Assembly (NCBI GenBank): GCA_001898145.1
Contig: MKSR01000040.1
Coordinates: 558,001-622,000 of the forward strand
Direction: 5' to 3'
Length of the DNA: 64,000 bases
Source: Dyadobacter sp. 50-39
Lineage (GTDB): Bacteria > Bacteroidota > Bacteroidia > Cytophagales > Spirosomataceae
Under the pieces are notes generated by a model. It worked only from the letters and a program-made list of their open reading frames with translations, did not search any database and was not told where the DNA came from. The position numbers and the translations under genes were made by a program. Position 1 is the first letter of the stretch. Each line of letters starts with the position of its first letter. This document shows, piece by piece, positions 1 to 9,035 of this stretch.

Positions 1-1095
1 GTGCCAGGCCGTTTTCACATTGAACCATTCGCCCAGGCGCGCCACCTTCATAGCCGGCGTAATACCGCCGATTTGCGAAACGTGGCAGCGGATGTAGTCG
101 AACCACTGGTTGGCCATCGGGTCGCGGAACTCGTTCACATTATTGAAGAGCTCACCCATGGCAATGGGTACGGTGGTACTTTGCCGCAGCTGACGGAACC
201 AGCCCATATTTTCGGGTGAAAACGGGTCTTCGATGAAGAAAGGCCTGTAATCCTCCAATGCGCGGATCATGTTAATGGCGTCCATCGGCTGCACGCGTTC
301 ATGAATATCGTGCAGCAGTTCGATCTCCTCGCCGCAGCGCTTGCGCACCGCTTCGAAGAGTTTCGGTACCGATTTGAGGTAGGCTCTTTCATTCATATAA
401 TTATCGGTGGCCCCGCCGAAACCTGCCGCTTTGAAATCCGGCTTTTGCTCGGTAGCGCCCACGGCGCCATAGCCGCCCTGCTGGATGCGGATGTATTTGA
501 AACCGCGGTCCATAATGCGCTGCACGTCGTCGGCGACGGCCTCGGGCGTATTGCCATTCGCGTGGGTATAGCACGGGATGGCGAAACGCGCTTTCCCACC
601 CAGCAGCTGGTATACGGGCATGCCCGCCCGTTTACCCTTGATGTCCCAAAGCGCCTCATCGAGCCCGCTCAATGCATTGTTCAGTACCGGACCATTACGC
701 CAGTAGGAGCTCACATAGGTCGAATGCCACATGTCCTCGATATTGTCGACGTCCTTTCCGACGCAGAATTCATTCAGGTAAGTATCGATGGCCGTCACCA
801 CGGCGAAGGCACGCTGGGTGAATGTGGCACAGCCAAGCCCGTAAAGGCCCGGTTCGGTGGTCTCCACTTTGACGACGATGAGGTTGGAGCCTTGCGGTGC
901 GGTGGCAATGGCTTTCACACTTTTGATCTTCACGGGCGCCATACCTTTCGCATATGCGGGTTGGGTGTAAGGTGCCCGCGCATGCGCCCGGTCGGACGCA
1001 CCCAGGAGACCCAGTAACCCGGCGGCTGATCCGGCCCCCAGCATTTTCAAAGCATCGCGGCGGTTTTGGTCAGGCTCAGTGGTGTTGTGATTCAT
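1..1095 (-). CDS. ManD/RspA-like enolase-superfamily dehydratase (partial, C-terminus off the left edge)
   Basis: Enolase-superfamily acid-sugar dehydratase of the D-mannonate dehydratase/RspA subgroup; such enzymes dehydrate a sugar acid to a 2-keto-3-deoxy acid. The first 365 residues are visible and the family is usually about 400-430 long. Seen: the subgroup HANG motif (His178), the catalytic pair D263-x-H265, and metal ligands E289 (in EDP) and E315 (in GEL). The N-terminus has a twin arginine (R12-R13) and a short hydrophobic stretch, so a Tat-exported periplasmic enzyme is likely, which is unusual for this subgroup. The start is the ATG at 1095. It lies 84 bp downstream of the PQQ dehydrogenase on the same strand and may share its transcript. 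Exact substrate (mannonate, gluconate or another acid) cannot be read from sequence. Confidence 0.85.
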   Translation of the reverse strand, partial: MNHNTTEPDQNRRDALKMLGAGSAAGLLGLLGASDRAHARAPYTQPAYAKGMAPVKIKSVKAIATAPQGSNLIVVKVETTEPGLYGLGCATFTQRAFAVVTAIDTYLNEFCVGKDVDNIEDMWHSTYVSSYWRNGPVLNNALSGLDEALWDIKGKRAGMPVYQLLGGKARFAIPCYTHANGNTPEAVADDVQRIMDRGFKYIRIQQGGYGAVGATEQKPDFKAAGFGGATDNYMNERAYLKSVPKLFEAVRKRCGEEIELLHDIHERVQPMDAINMIRALEDYRPFFIEDPFSPENMGWFRQLRQSTTVPIAMGELFNNVNEFRDPMANQWFDYIRCHVSQIGGITPAMKVARLGEWFNVKTAWH

Positions 1096-1144
1096 AGATT
1101 TCTGGATTAGGAATGTTTGGGTTGGTCGGAATTGGTTAAGGGTT

Positions 1145-1176
1145 AGGAATAGTCATGAATGGTCAGGAATAGTCAT
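1145..1176. repeat. Direct repeat AGGAATAGTCAT, two copies 20 bp apart
   Basis: Exact copies of AGGAATAGTCAT at 1145-1156 and 1165-1176, lying just downstream of the PQQ dehydrogenase stop and upstream of the ManD-like gene. The one-helical-turn multiple spacing (20 bp) would suit a tandem operator, but it may be simple duplication. Confidence 0.4.
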
Positions 1177-1179
1177 CAA

Positions 1180-3459
1180 TCAGGGCAGTGCGAATGCGAT
1201 GTACTTGCCGCCGGGCTTGTGGCCGTTTTTGGCGCCGCCGGCTGCGATCACCACGTATTGTCTGCCGTTGACCATGTAGGTCGCTGGGGTGGCGAAGCCG
1301 CCTGCCGGGAGCTGGTACTCCCAAACGGTTTTCCCGGTCTTGCGGTCGAATGCGCGGATCTTTTCATCCTTGGTAGCTGCGATGAACACCAGTCCTCCGG
1401 CTGTAACGATCGGCCCGCCGTAGTTTTCGGTGCCGGTGATGGGGACGCCCTTTTTGGTCAGCTCCGGGAATTCCCCGAGCGGCACGCGCCAAAGGTATTC
1501 GCCGGTATTGAGGTCGATGGCGTTGAGCGTACCCCAGGGTGGTTTGATCGCCGGATAGCCATCCGAGTCGAAGAAGCGGGTCCAGCCATTGTTAATGTAA
1601 GGTGGAATGTATGGGAATGCCGATCGGGCCCCTACCGGTGCTTCGCTGGCACTATGCTCATCGGCCACAGGCGCCTTTTGAGTTGTATTCAAAAGAAAAC
1701 CCAGCAATGCTTCCCGTTCTATATTCGGAATATGCTGGAAGGACGGCATCCGTCCCCGCCCGGTTTGGATAATGCCGGCAATCTCATCTTTCGACAACCG
1801 GTTACCGACCTGCAACAGGCTGGGATACTCCTGCCCGCTGCCCAGCCGGTCGGCACGATGGCACGCGGCGCAGTTACGCATGTACACTACCTGGCCGCGC
1901 GACGGTTCGCCGGGCGACGGTTCGCCGCGCGACGCTTCGCCGGAAGGTGCCGCAGCCTGCGCCATACCGCCCCGCTTACCGCTGTAATCCATCATTTTTA
2001 GGTCCCACACCATTTCATTTGAATTCTGGTACAAAACACCTTCCGGATCGGCCGCATTACCTCCCCATTCCGCGCCGCCGCCAATGCCCAGGTACAGGCT
2101 TCCTTCCTTGCTGGGCGGCATGTACTTGTTGCCGGAGCGGGTCCGGGTGAACTTCTCCTTTACGAATGCATGCGCTTCCGGCGTGCGGTCGGTAATGTCT
2201 TCCATGGTGAAGTTCTGCCGGGCGAATGGCGCAGGCTTGACCGGGAATGGCTGCGTGGGCCAGGGATGCTCACCGGGCAGATGGTAGTCTGTCAATGCAG
2301 GGCGTTCCTCCACCGGGAACAATGGCTTGCCGGTATCGCGGTCGAGCAGGAAAAGCAGGCCGTCCTTGGTGGCCTGGGCTACGGCGTCGATTTTGCGGGG
2401 CCTGCCGTTTGCACCTTTGTGAGTTACCGTAAGCAGGTTGGGCTGGCACGAAATATCCCTGTCCCAAAGGTCGTGGTGGACAGTCTGATAGTACCAATTC
2501 ATTTTCCCGGTTTCGGCATTCAGCGAGATCACGCAATTGGCATACAAATTCTTCCCCTCCCGGTCAGCGCCATAAAAATCGACAGACGGCGACCCGGTGC
2601 CGAAATACACGGCTCCGCGTTTCTCGTCGAGGACCATTCCGGCCCAGTTATTGGCGCCGCCCATACGTTTCCAGGCATCGGCAGGCCAGGTATCGTGGCC
2701 GGGCTCACCGGGTTCGGGCACGGTATGGAAGGTCCATCTGAGCTTGCCCGTTCGTACGTCGAATGCGCGGATGTGGCCCGGCGCGGCATCCCCGTATTCG
2801 GAGACGCGCGAGCCTATCACGAGGATGTCTTTGTAAATCACGCCGGGCGAAGTCGCATCCACCGACAACTTATCGTTTTCCCGCCCTGGCCGGCCCGTTA
2901 CCCCCGCACTCAGGTCCACTTTTCCCACGTCGCCGAAATGCTGCACCAGCTTTCCAGTGGCGGCATCGACGGCGCAGAGGTGGTTCCCTGCTGTATAGAG
3001 GATTCTTTTATCCGCACCGTCTTCCCAAAACATCACTCCCCTGCTAGCATGAAACCGCGGCGTCCCTCCCGCAAACGGATCGAAGCGCCAAAGCTCCTCG
3101 CCGGTGTCGGCTTTCAACGCAAAAAGGCTCAGGGACGGCGTGGTACCGTACAGAATCCCGTTCACGATGATCGGCTGGCACTGGATCTCCATCGGCCTGC
3201 GCGGGGCGGCGGCACCCGGAACAGCCTGGGCCGCATCGTACTCCCAGGCCACTTTCAGCCGGTTTACATTGCTCAAGTTGATCTCCTTCAAAGGCGAATA
3301 CCGGTTCCCGGCCTTGTTGCCGCCGTAGGCCAGCCAGTCGGCATTGCGGCCGTCGGGTTGCAGGCTGATGAGGGCGCCAAGAGTTATAAGCAATGCCAGG
3401 ACAGCTGCCATTCGCATAAAATATCCCAGCGGACCGACGTCTGGTTGGTTCGAATGCAT
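1180..3459 (-). CDS. PQQ-dependent dehydrogenase with inserted cytochrome c domain
   Basis: Quinoprotein alcohol/glucose-type dehydrogenase (759 aa) that oxidises a sugar or alcohol in the periplasm with pyrroloquinoline quinone and passes electrons to heme c. A hydrophobic segment at about residues 17-33 is a signal peptide or anchor; the start could also be the ATG at residue 16. Propeller sequence starts near residue 41 (DWLAYGGN), is interrupted by a cytochrome c domain (CAACH, C530, C533, H534, with a later GRMPSF for the Met ligand), and resumes after about residue 610. A repetitive Gly-Glu-Pro-Ser-Arg linker precedes the heme domain. The inserted-heme layout is known in Bacteroidota homologues. 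No PQQ synthesis genes occur in the window. It lies 72 bp downstream of SusD, so it probably oxidises the imported substrate. Confidence 0.9.
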   Translation of the reverse strand: MHSNQPDVGPLGYFMRMAAVLALLITLGALISLQPDGRNADWLAYGGNKAGNRYSPLKEINLSNVNRLKVAWEYDAAQAVPGAAAPRRPMEIQCQPIIVNGILYGTTPSLSLFALKADTGEELWRFDPFAGGTPRFHASRGVMFWEDGADKRILYTAGNHLCAVDAATGKLVQHFGDVGKVDLSAGVTGRPGRENDKLSVDATSPGVIYKDILVIGSRVSEYGDAAPGHIRAFDVRTGKLRWTFHTVPEPGEPGHDTWPADAWKRMGGANNWAGMVLDEKRGAVYFGTGSPSVDFYGADREGKNLYANCVISLNAETGKMNWYYQTVHHDLWDRDISCQPNLLTVTHKGANGRPRKIDAVAQATKDGLLFLLDRDTGKPLFPVEERPALTDYHLPGEHPWPTQPFPVKPAPFARQNFTMEDITDRTPEAHAFVKEKFTRTRSGNKYMPPSKEGSLYLGIGGGAEWGGNAADPEGVLYQNSNEMVWDLKMMDYSGKRGGMAQAAAPSGEASRGEPSPGEPSRGQVVYMRNCAACHRADRLGSGQEYPSLLQVGNRLSKDEIAGIIQTGRGRMPSFQHIPNIEREALLGFLLNTTQKAPVADEHSASEAPVGARSAFPYIPPYINNGWTRFFDSDGYPAIKPPWGTLNAIDLNTGEYLWRVPLGEFPELTKKGVPITGTENYGGPIVTAGGLVFIAATKDEKIRAFDRKTGKTVWEYQLPAGGFATPATYMVNGRQYVVIAAGGAKNGHKPGGKYIAFALP
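1898..1942 (-). repeat. Three tandem 15-bp coding repeats
   Basis: Three near-identical 15-bp units (1898-1912, 1913-1927, 1928-1942) inside the PQQ dehydrogenase gene encode the pentapeptides GEASR, GEPSP and GEPSR, a flexible linker just before the heme c domain. Units differ by one to three bases, so unit number may vary between strains. Confidence 0.85.
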
Positions 3460-3491
3460 GAATGAAGTTGGGTTTAGGTAAAATGCTCAAC

Positions 3492-3527
3492 TGTCAGTCT
3501 GAGCGGACCGCGCCGCTCAGCGTGACA
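3492..3527. repeat. Long hairpin, REP-like or terminator, between susD and the PQQ gene
   Basis: Inverted repeat: TGTCA (3492-3496) and CTGAGCGG (3499-3506) pair with CCGCTCAG (3513-3520) and TGACA (3523-3527) around a 6-base loop. The GTCA..CTGAGCGG core resembles dispersed intergenic repeats common in Bacteroidota genomes. It has no strong T-run, so it may attenuate rather than end transcription. Confidence 0.6.
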
Positions 3528-3531
3528 TCCG

Positions 3532-5256
3532 TCAATATCCCGGATTTTGCCGCATGTTCACGTTCGAGGTGATTTCGTTGATCGGGATCGGCTGGGCATA
3601 GTCGGTAGGGTCCCATTGAATGGCACCGCCGCGAATGCGCTGGTAATAAGCCGCTTCCTTGTCACCGATCTGCCAGCGGCGGACGTCGAGCCACCAGTGC
3701 CCTTCGGCAAACAGCTCGGCCCAGCGTTCGTATTTGAGCGGGTCGTTCTTCAGGACGGCGTCGCTTGCCTTCGTCTGATCGGTCAGGCTTTTGTAATCCA
3801 TCGCCGAGGGCGCGTTCACCGGTAAGCCGTAAGCCCTTCGTTTGACCTTGTTAATGTATTCCAATGCGCCCGCATTATCGCCTGAATGCGAGAGTGTTTC
3901 GGCATACAGCAGGTAGACATCGGCCAGCCGGAGCCATGGAAAATTGGCGCCGTCCGACATGTTGATTTCCGCCTCCGTGCCGTTCGGGTTGGTGAATTTG
4001 CGGAAGCTCCAAGCCTCCATATCCAGCTCGGTAATGTCGAGGTAATGCGAAATCGGGCGCTTTTTGCCACTCACGACCATCGAATCCACATAAGGCTGGT
4101 AGCAGGCCACCCAGAGGCGCGGGTCGACGGTCTGCTTTTTCTTCGCTTCCAGCGAGCGGGTAATGTAGGCCGGGTCCACGTTGGCGATGTTGGCGCTGGT
4201 GGTCCCGGGTTTGAAATAATGCCCTTCATTGAACCCGAAACGCGCAATGTTCTTGGCATGCGGGAAGACATTCGACCACGCCGAGGCTGCCTGTCCGCCA
4301 TTGTCGCTCACGTAGGTAGGCGCGATCACCATTCCGATGCTCGACCCCATCGACTGGTCGTCGCCGCCGCGGGCGGTCATGTCCACGTTCAGGTTCAGTT
4401 CGAAAAGGGATTCGGAGGTAAATTCATTTTTACCGTTGAACATATCCTTGTACACTTCGAACGACACGAGCGACTTCCCGCTGTTGGCCACTACGTCGCC
4501 GAGATAGGTCTTGGCATTGGCCCAGTCGGCCTGATAGGCGTAAACTTTACCTAAAAATCCTTTCACAGCCCAGCCCGACACTTTGTATTTGTCGGTAGCG
4601 CCCGTCCAGCTGGTATTTTTGAGAAGGCCCTCCGCCGCTTTCAGGTCACTGATGACAAAATCCCAGCCTTCTTTCACGGTTTTGCGCGGCACCTGCGTTG
4701 CGTCCAGGCCGGAAGCCACTTCCGTAATAATGGGCACGCCCATTTTGCCGCCCTCCGTGGCGGCATTGAAGCCCTCTCCCCAAAACGACACCAGGTGGAA
4801 ATAATACCAGGCCCGCAGGAACAACGCCTGCCCTTTGATGACGTCGATAGCAGCCGCGTCGCTGGGCGCTTTCTGGCGGTAAGTTTCAATGGAAGCCAGC
4901 AAGGTGTTGCTCCGCTGCACGCCGCGCCACAGCTCCCGCCAGGTATCGTACAGGAAACTGTCGTTGGGCTGCGAATTGTTCTGGCCCATCTGGATCCAGG
5001 TGGGTGTGCCCTGCCAGCTCAAATCGAGGGTATGGTCCCAGAGCCAGAGGTTTTTGCCCAGCATGGTGTGCCCATAGAGCCCGGTGGCGTGCTGGGTGGC
5101 ATACACGCCGGTGAGCAGTTGTTCGAGGTCGGTGACCGAGCTTGGGTATTGCGAAGGCGACAATGCGCCCGGATTTTCGACATTGACGAAATCGTCGCTG
5201 CATGAAAGCAGTCCCGTCAGTACGAGGAGCAGGAGAAGTTGGTGAAATATTTTCAT
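3532..5256 (-). CDS. SusD/RagB-family surface lipoprotein
   Basis: Substrate-binding lipoprotein (574 aa) that sits over its SusC partner and hands oligomers to it. The signal peptide ends in LLSC with lipidated C19, followed by SDD, an acidic stretch like the Bacteroidota surface-export signal. TPR-like SusD sequence runs through residues 50-400, and the typical C-terminal block (FAEGHWWLDVRRW, ending in GY) is present. It starts 24 bp after the susC stop, so the two are co-transcribed. Its ligand is not evident; the downstream dehydrogenase and dehydratase suggest a sugar or sugar acid. Confidence 0.95.
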   Translation of the reverse strand: MKIFHQLLLLLVLTGLLSCSDDFVNVENPGALSPSQYPSSVTDLEQLLTGVYATQHATGLYGHTMLGKNLWLWDHTLDLSWQGTPTWIQMGQNNSQPNDSFLYDTWRELWRGVQRSNTLLASIETYRQKAPSDAAAIDVIKGQALFLRAWYYFHLVSFWGEGFNAATEGGKMGVPIITEVASGLDATQVPRKTVKEGWDFVISDLKAAEGLLKNTSWTGATDKYKVSGWAVKGFLGKVYAYQADWANAKTYLGDVVANSGKSLVSFEVYKDMFNGKNEFTSESLFELNLNVDMTARGGDDQSMGSSIGMVIAPTYVSDNGGQAASAWSNVFPHAKNIARFGFNEGHYFKPGTTSANIANVDPAYITRSLEAKKKQTVDPRLWVACYQPYVDSMVVSGKKRPISHYLDITELDMEAWSFRKFTNPNGTEAEINMSDGANFPWLRLADVYLLYAETLSHSGDNAGALEYINKVKRRAYGLPVNAPSAMDYKSLTDQTKASDAVLKNDPLKYERWAELFAEGHWWLDVRRWQIGDKEAAYYQRIRGGAIQWDPTDYAQPIPINEITSNVNMRQNPGY

Positions 5257-5280
5257 AGCCTTACCAGCTGTTTAATCGGT

Positions 5281-8200
5281 TTAGAAATTCAGATCGATAC
5301 CCATGGAAACCAGTCTCGTGCGCGGATACGAGTAAATCGTGTCGAGCCCGCGTGCCGTGGTACCGTTGCGGCCCAGCACTTCGGGGTCGAGGCCCGAGTA
5401 GCCGGTGAATGTGAGGAGGTTCTGCGCCTGGAAGTAAATGCGCAGACCGGTCATTTTCCATTGTTTTACCAGTGCTGAAGGCAATGTGTAGCCCACTTGC
5501 AGGTTGCGCAGTTTCAGGAACGAGCCGTTTTCCACCACAAAGGACGAAATGCGGGTGTAGTTCGAGTTCGGGTCGCGGACGTAGTTGCCCGAGGCGTCCT
5601 TTGTACCCACGCGGGGCTGATCTGTGAGGCCATTTCCATTGAAAAACGAAGTCTTGAAAATGTCATTGGTGGTGTTGTAATCACCGACAAAAAACTGGGT
5701 GTAGTATTTGTTCCCGTTAAAAACATCCACCCCCTGTACGCCCTGGAACATAGCCTGCAAATCGATGCCCTTCCAGCCGAGGTTGAGCGAAAACCCGTAG
5801 GTAATTTTGGGCCATGGGTTGCCGATGTAGGTTTTATCGTCGATCGTAATACGGCCGTCGCCGTTCACATCCCGGAATTTCAGGTCTCCCGCACCGGTGC
5901 CTGCATTCTGGAAAAACACGCCGGTGGTGGGCTTACCAGCAGATGCCGCGGCTTCCTGGGCGCTTTGGTTCAATGCGGCCACTTCCGAATCGGTCTGGAA
6001 AAGCCCCTCCACGATGTAGCCATAAAACTGGCTGAGCGGCTTCCCTGCCTGCGTGCGCGTGACAGTACTTTCGAGGTAATCACCCGCCGCGCCGTCATTG
6101 ATCGGATTGTTGTTGGTACCGCTCAGCTGCTTCACCAGGTTTTTGTTGAATGCCGCATTTGCGCTTACGGAATAGGTAAAATCCTTCACCTTACCCCGGT
6201 AATCGACCGCGAGTTCAAGCCCTTTGTTGCTCATCTGACCGATGTTGGTATACACGCTCGATCCATAAAAACCCGCCGAAACCGGCACCGGTACCTGGTA
6301 GATCATATCCTGGGTTTGGCGGCTGTACCAGTCGACGGTGATGTTCAATGCATTCCGGAACAAGCCGAGGTCGAGACCGATGTCGGTCTGGTTCACCTGC
6401 TCCCATTTAATGTTCTGGTTCGGCAGTTGGGCTGTCAATGCATAGCCTTTCGAACGGTCGCCATTGGGTAAACCGAGGATATTCGTACCACCGCTACCGC
6501 CGAACGACGCCTGATAGGTGTATTGCTGGATGCTGCTCGTGCTGCCCAGCTTACCATAGCTCGCACGGACTTTCAGGTTCGAAACCTGCGAAAAGTTATC
6601 TCTTACAAAAGCCTCTTCGCTCACTTTCCAACCCACTGAAAAGGACGGGAACACGCCCCATTTGTTGGCCGGGCCGAAGCGGTCGGAGCCGTCGCGGCGG
6701 ACGTTCGCGGTGAAAAGGTATTTGTCGGCAAAAGTATAGTTGATCCTTCCGAACTGCGAGAGCAGGCGCGTCTGAGGGAACTCCCCGCCGCTCGTTTTGT
6801 AGGTACTCGGGTTGGTGGTCATGCCCAGGTTATAGGTAATCACCTGAAAACCCTGCGCTTCGCCGTGCAGGTTGCTCAGGTTCGACTGGTAAGCCTCGTA
6901 ACCCGCCATGGCCTTGAACTCGTGGCGCCCGAAGGTTTTTGCGTACGTGAGCACAAAGTTTCCGGTAAAGTTCCGGGTATTGTTCTGGTCGCGGCTCAGG
7001 AATGCATTCACATTTTTGAGGGTACCAAAATCGTAGGCCTCGGTAAACTTGTAGTTGTTCACGGCATAAATCGACGCCCCGAATGTAGACCGGAAGTTCA
7101 GGCCTTTAACGATCTCCCAATCGAGGTAAACGTTGCCTTCCAATGCATACTGGTTGTTCTTCGCGTGGTTGATGAGCTCGTTCGCCACCAGGTTGGGCCC
7201 GGTGAAGAAAGTGCCGGTTTTAGCCCAGCCCCCCACAGGGTTGGTCGGGTCATACACAGGGATCACCGGCGCCGAGCGGAACGGGAACGTGCTGGTTTGC
7301 ACAGGGTTGTTGCGGGTGCTCCATCCATACAATGTCTCTCCCACTTTCAGCCGGTTGTTGATCTTGAAATCCGCATTGGAGCGGATACCATAGCGCTCAA
7401 ACCAGTTGTCGATGATGGTACCTCCCTCGCGCTGGTAGTTGGCCGACAGGTAATAGTTGGTTTTGGGTGTCGCGCCGGAAAGCGACAGCGAATAGCTCTG
7501 GTCGCTGCCATTCTGGTAAATCTGGTCGATCCAGTTGTTGTCCGGCAATGTATTGGGGTCGCCCCAGCCGCCGGTGTTTACCCCGGAAGCCGCCTTGGCT
7601 TTGATATAATCGGGTGTATTGAGCATGGAATACAAATTCACAGGCTTCCGTACGCCGTAGTAGGCATTGAAATTGACATTCATTTTGTCGGAACCCGCCA
7701 CGCCGCGCTTGGTCGTGACCAGTACTACGCCTCCCGCAGCCTGGGCGCCGTAAATTGCTGCCGCGCTGGCATCTTTCAGGATTTCGATCGATTCGACATC
7801 CTGCAAGTTGAAATTGTTGCCGGCCGACATCCGGATTCCGTCCACAATGTAAAGCGGCGCCATCCCGCCGATCGAGCCCACACCGCGGATCACGATATCG
7901 GACCCGCCGCCGGGTGAGCCGTCCGGCCGGGTGACCTGCACCCCTGCCGCGCGTCCCTGCAATGCCTCATTCACACTCCGTACCGGGAGGTTTTTGATCT
8001 CCTCGGATTTCACCGAAGACACCGAACCCGTCAGGTCCGAACGCTTCTGCGTACCATAACCAACCACGACCACCTCTTCCAGCGCCTTGTTGTCGACGCG
8101 CAATGTAACATCTATCTGGCTCCGGCGCCCGACGATCACTTCCTGGGAGGAGAAACCGACAAACGAGAATGTCAGCACCGCGCCGGCATCGGTAATGTCG

Positions 8201-8859
8201 ATATTGAATACCCCCTGCTCGTTGGTGGACGTCCCGCGCTGCGTTCCTTTCTGGATCACGTTCACGCCAGCGAGCGGTTCGCCTTTTTCATCGGTCACCT
8301 TGCCCGTTACGCTGATATCGAAGATCGTTTGCAGATTGACCTTCTTTCGCATCAGCTCCGTCATACGCTCCTGCAATACCGGATCGGACGTGAAGGAGAA
8401 CGGCTCCCTGATACTCGCCTGCTCCTTCGGCTTTCTGACCGGCTCGCGCTTCTTCTTGACGATGATCGTCTTGTCGACAATATTGTAGGTCAATGGCTGC
8501 CCTGAAAAACAGGCATCCAGCACGTCTTTCAGCGGTGCATTGGTCATATTGATATTGACCTTGCCGGCCTGGTCGAGCATTTCTAGGTCACAGATGAACA
8601 GGTAGCCCGTCTGTTTCCTGACGGTCCTGAGCACTTCCAGTAAAGTTGCATCCTTCTTTTTGATCGATACCTGCTGGGCAAAGGTATCTTCGGCCAGCAC
8701 CTGCAATGTACCTATCAGGAATATCAACACGGTTAATTTCATCTTCAGGAGAACTTTGCCAAAGTCGGTTGGGTATTTTTTGGTGCAAGCATCCCATCGA
8801 GAACGGATAAGTATATACGTATCCCGCAGGACAATTTTGCCCTTGTATACAATTTTCAT
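5281..8859 (-). CDS. SusC/RagA TonB-dependent transporter with N-terminal STN signalling domain
   Basis: Outer-membrane TonB-linked importer (1192 aa). Order: leader with hydrophobic segment at about residues 40-60, STN domain (about 60-130) that contacts a FecR anti-sigma, carboxypeptidase-regulatory-like domain (about 185-265), plug with VVVGYGTQKRSDLTGS and an RGVGSIGG..PLYIVDG block, then a 22-strand barrel ending in an aromatic strand (VSMGIDLNF). The STN domain plus the upstream FecR and ECF sigma genes mark it as a transducing receptor: binding outside should switch on its own locus. The ATG at 8859 gives an extended leader usual for STN-type SusC; a second ATG at residue 40 is possible. 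Confidence 0.95.
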   Translation of the reverse strand: MKIVYKGKIVLRDTYILIRSRWDACTKKYPTDFGKVLLKMKLTVLIFLIGTLQVLAEDTFAQQVSIKKKDATLLEVLRTVRKQTGYLFICDLEMLDQAGKVNINMTNAPLKDVLDACFSGQPLTYNIVDKTIIVKKKREPVRKPKEQASIREPFSFTSDPVLQERMTELMRKKVNLQTIFDISVTGKVTDEKGEPLAGVNVIQKGTQRGTSTNEQGVFNIDITDAGAVLTFSFVGFSSQEVIVGRRSQIDVTLRVDNKALEEVVVVGYGTQKRSDLTGSVSSVKSEEIKNLPVRSVNEALQGRAAGVQVTRPDGSPGGGSDIVIRGVGSIGGMAPLYIVDGIRMSAGNNFNLQDVESIEILKDASAAAIYGAQAAGGVVLVTTKRGVAGSDKMNVNFNAYYGVRKPVNLYSMLNTPDYIKAKAASGVNTGGWGDPNTLPDNNWIDQIYQNGSDQSYSLSLSGATPKTNYYLSANYQREGGTIIDNWFERYGIRSNADFKINNRLKVGETLYGWSTRNNPVQTSTFPFRSAPVIPVYDPTNPVGGWAKTGTFFTGPNLVANELINHAKNNQYALEGNVYLDWEIVKGLNFRSTFGASIYAVNNYKFTEAYDFGTLKNVNAFLSRDQNNTRNFTGNFVLTYAKTFGRHEFKAMAGYEAYQSNLSNLHGEAQGFQVITYNLGMTTNPSTYKTSGGEFPQTRLLSQFGRINYTFADKYLFTANVRRDGSDRFGPANKWGVFPSFSVGWKVSEEAFVRDNFSQVSNLKVRASYGKLGSTSSIQQYTYQASFGGSGGTNILGLPNGDRSKGYALTAQLPNQNIKWEQVNQTDIGLDLGLFRNALNITVDWYSRQTQDMIYQVPVPVSAGFYGSSVYTNIGQMSNKGLELAVDYRGKVKDFTYSVSANAAFNKNLVKQLSGTNNNPINDGAAGDYLESTVTRTQAGKPLSQFYGYIVEGLFQTDSEVAALNQSAQEAAASAGKPTTGVFFQNAGTGAGDLKFRDVNGDGRITIDDKTYIGNPWPKITYGFSLNLGWKGIDLQAMFQGVQGVDVFNGNKYYTQFFVGDYNTTNDIFKTSFFNGNGLTDQPRVGTKDASGNYVRDPNSNYTRISSFVVENGSFLKLRNLQVGYTLPSALVKQWKMTGLRIYFQAQNLLTFTGYSGLDPEVLGRNGTTARGLDTIYSYPRTRLVSMGIDLNF

Positions 8860-9035
8860 AGTTTTGTATGCCTGGTTAAAAGTGAAACTATCGTTGTCTA
8901 GTGATCTCAGGACTGATCAGGTCGGGCCGGGTGCGGTCGCAACGCATCCGGTCATTTTCTTGATCGTCCTTCCGTTAAGCAGCTCAGGAAGAGTTCAGCA
9001 GGCACATGTCAGGGATCGGGTTAAGTTGAAGGTAA

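Noticed and set aside
301-1017. Plus-strand frame of 238 codons at the left edge
   Set aside because: Shadow of the ManD-like gene, whose catalytic motifs read on the minus strand.
2170-3465. Long plus-strand open frame (431 codons) opposite the PQQ dehydrogenase gene
   Set aside because: It is antisense to a clear conserved gene, has no recognisable domain and an odd Arg/Gly/Val-rich composition typical of shadow frames in GC-rich DNA.
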